A DNA stretch of 31,285 nt from Bacillota bacterium (GTDB lineage Bacteria > Bacillota > Clostridia > Christensenellales > UMGS416). The stretch is taken from NCBI GenBank assembly GCA_023428265.1, contig JAEYYW010000082.1, positions 1 through 31,285 of the forward strand, given 5' to 3'. The position numbers and the translations under genes were made by a program. The notes under the pieces are model-generated. The model ran no database searches. It worked only from the letters and a program-made list of their open reading frames with translations, and was not told where the DNA came from. Positions 30,193-31,285 of this stretch are shown here, piece after piece (the stretch's first letter is position 1; every line of letters starts with the position of its first letter).

Positions 30193-31155
30193 ATGAGAAA
30201 GCTTTCCTTGCAGGAATACCGGGAAATCCAGACATGGATGCACCGTAACGCAAGGCCGGTGGACCTGGCATTTTGGCGCTGCCATTTTGAGGGCGGCAGC
30301 CGGGAAGAGGCACTGGCCGCGATGGCCTATTATCAAAATGCCGACGGCGGCTTTGGCAACGCTCTGGAACCGGACAGCTGGAACCCCGATTCCTCACCGT
30401 ATACCACGCTGATTGCGCTGAACCGCTTGAAGGAGATCGGGACACCTGCCGATCACCCGATCATCCAGGGAATCTACCGTTACCTTGAAAGTGGCGCCTA
30501 TCGCACGGAGGGCGGCTGGCACTTCAACCTCCCCACCAACGACCATCACGCCCACGCGCCATGGTGGTTCTATAGCGAAGACGCCAACCTCACCGAAAGC
30601 ATCGGCGTCACCGCAGAGCTGGCCGGCCACATCCTCCAGGACTGCGAGGCAGGCTCCCCGCTCTATGGGTTGGCGCTTTCGCTGGCCAACCGCCTGTTCG
30701 CCCGGCTTGGTGGCCCCGGCCCCTATGGCGACATGGGCATTGGCGGCTACTGCATGCTTGCCGAGACGGTGCGGCAGGCCGGACTCGAAGGACGGCTCGG
30801 TTCCGACACCCTCAGAAGCAAGATCAAGGCGCTGGTTGACGGCTCCATCGTGCGCGACACGGCCAAGTGGGCGTGGTACGGCGTGCGCCCCTCCGATCTC
30901 ATCAAGACCCCGGATAGCCTGTGGCTCCCCGGCAACGAAGAGATCGTAAATGCCGAGCTTGACTACCTGCTCGACACGCGGCCGGCTGGATCGGTGTGGG
31001 GGATCACATGGTCGTGGTTCGAATTGAATGACAAGTATCCCAAAGAGTTCGCCATCAGCGAGAACTGGTGGCGGGCCATCAAGGGGATTGAGAAGGTGCA
31101 GCTCTTAAGGAACTTCGGACGGATGGATGATGATGTGCGAAGGATCATCGGTTGA
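30193..31155 (+). CDS. Alpha/alpha-toroid protein, prenyltransferase/squalene-cyclase-like repeat
   Basis: A 320-residue soluble protein with repeats resembling those of squalene cyclase and prenyltransferase barrels: AYYQNADGGFGNALEPDSWN followed by SSPYTTLIALNRL, and later YRYLESGAYRTEGGWHFNLP. There is no DxDD or other cyclase catalytic motif, so terpene chemistry is not indicated. Similar stand-alone proteins occur in Firmicutes with unknown function. His/Trp/Asp-rich segment NDHHAHAPWW could be a binding site. ATG 30193 (MRKLSLQEYREIQ) has a moderate GGGTGG 4 bases upstream; in-frame GTG codons at 30154 and 30181 are alternatives. It lies 59 bases after the helicase gene and ends before a strong terminator, so it may be cotranscribed with it. 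Confidence 0.75.
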   Translation: MRKLSLQEYREIQTWMHRNARPVDLAFWRCHFEGGSREEALAAMAYYQNADGGFGNALEPDSWNPDSSPYTTLIALNRLKEIGTPADHPIIQGIYRYLESGAYRTEGGWHFNLPTNDHHAHAPWWFYSEDANLTESIGVTAELAGHILQDCEAGSPLYGLALSLANRLFARLGGPGPYGDMGIGGYCMLAETVRQAGLEGRLGSDTLRSKIKALVDGSIVRDTAKWAWYGVRPSDLIKTPDSLWLPGNEEIVNAELDYLLDTRPAGSVWGITWSWFELNDKYPKEFAISENWWRAIKGIEKVQLLRNFGRMDDDVRRIIG

Positions 31156-31191
31156 CCGAATAACGCCATCGATATCTTGAATCAATTTTGG

Positions 31192-31223
31192 AAACGCCTT
31201 GTGCCTCGGCATAGGGCGTTTTT
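31192..31223 (+). terminator. Intrinsic terminator after the toroid gene
   Basis: aaacgccttgtgcc (31192-31205) pairs along 14 bases with ggcatagggcgttt (31208-31221), with two G-U pairs and a 2-base tip, and ends in a five-T run (31219-31223). Confidence 0.9.
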
Positions 31224-31285
31224 ATGACTAGATTTGCCTGCACCCCAAACAACACTCCCCTTTTCGTTGAAATGAAGTATAATAC

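Noticed and set aside
31278..31283. TATAAT at the right edge as a promoter for a gene beyond the window
   Set aside because: No -35 at 16-19 bases (31,253-31,261 is C-rich), and the downstream gene is not visible.

Overview
The window reads as chromosomal DNA of an endospore-forming Firmicute, most likely a fairly GC-rich member of the Clostridia. The evidence is a set of sporulation and spore-wall genes (SpoVB-like flippase, spmA, SleB-type hydrolase, SpoIID/LytB protein), a two-subunit iron-sulfur L-serine dehydratase, a PrsA-type foldase, Gram-positive Shine-Dalgarno sites, frequent TTG starts and many intrinsic terminators. I cannot name the genus. There are no rRNA or tRNA genes, no CRISPR array and no recognisable transposase.

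Layout: (1) 1-2281, end of a sugar ABC transporter operon: solute-binding protein tail, a strong hairpin between genes, and two permeases. (2) 2321-3945, SpoVB/MurJ-like flippase. (3) 3959-6341 on the minus strand, sdaAB-sdaAA behind a hairpin-rich leader, with spmA upstream. (4) 6501-8840 minus, SleB-like hydrolase and PrsA-like lipoprotein, divergent from an orphan GHKL histidine kinase (8955-10313). (5) 10437-13712 minus, a very large SpoIID/LytB protein with six SH3b domains. (6) About 13,920-17,260, a clearly AT-rich island with a small ORF, a DGQHR-domain protein and a beta-class DNA methyltransferase. (7) 17313-20911 minus, a MATE transporter, then a zinc-ribbon membrane protein paired with a condensation-type acyltransferase. 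(8) 21092-25369 minus, GH18 glycoside hydrolase, small membrane protein, NTF2-like protein, recF, a broken small ORF and a J-domain protein. (9) 25588-31155 plus, amidase, PG-binding/NlpC endopeptidase, DEAD-box helicase and an alpha/alpha-toroid protein.

Cell-envelope and peptidoglycan functions dominate: SpoVB-like, SleB-like, PrsA-like, SpoIID/SH3b, GH18 and NlpC/P60. The AT-rich island is the part most likely to have come by horizontal transfer and is the best candidate for an uncharacterised system: a methyltransferase overlapping a DGQHR (DndB/DpdB-related) protein whose N-terminus resembles a nuclease fold with an altered active site. This resembles a two-gene restriction-modification or DNA-modification defence module, but no function can be proved from sequence alone.
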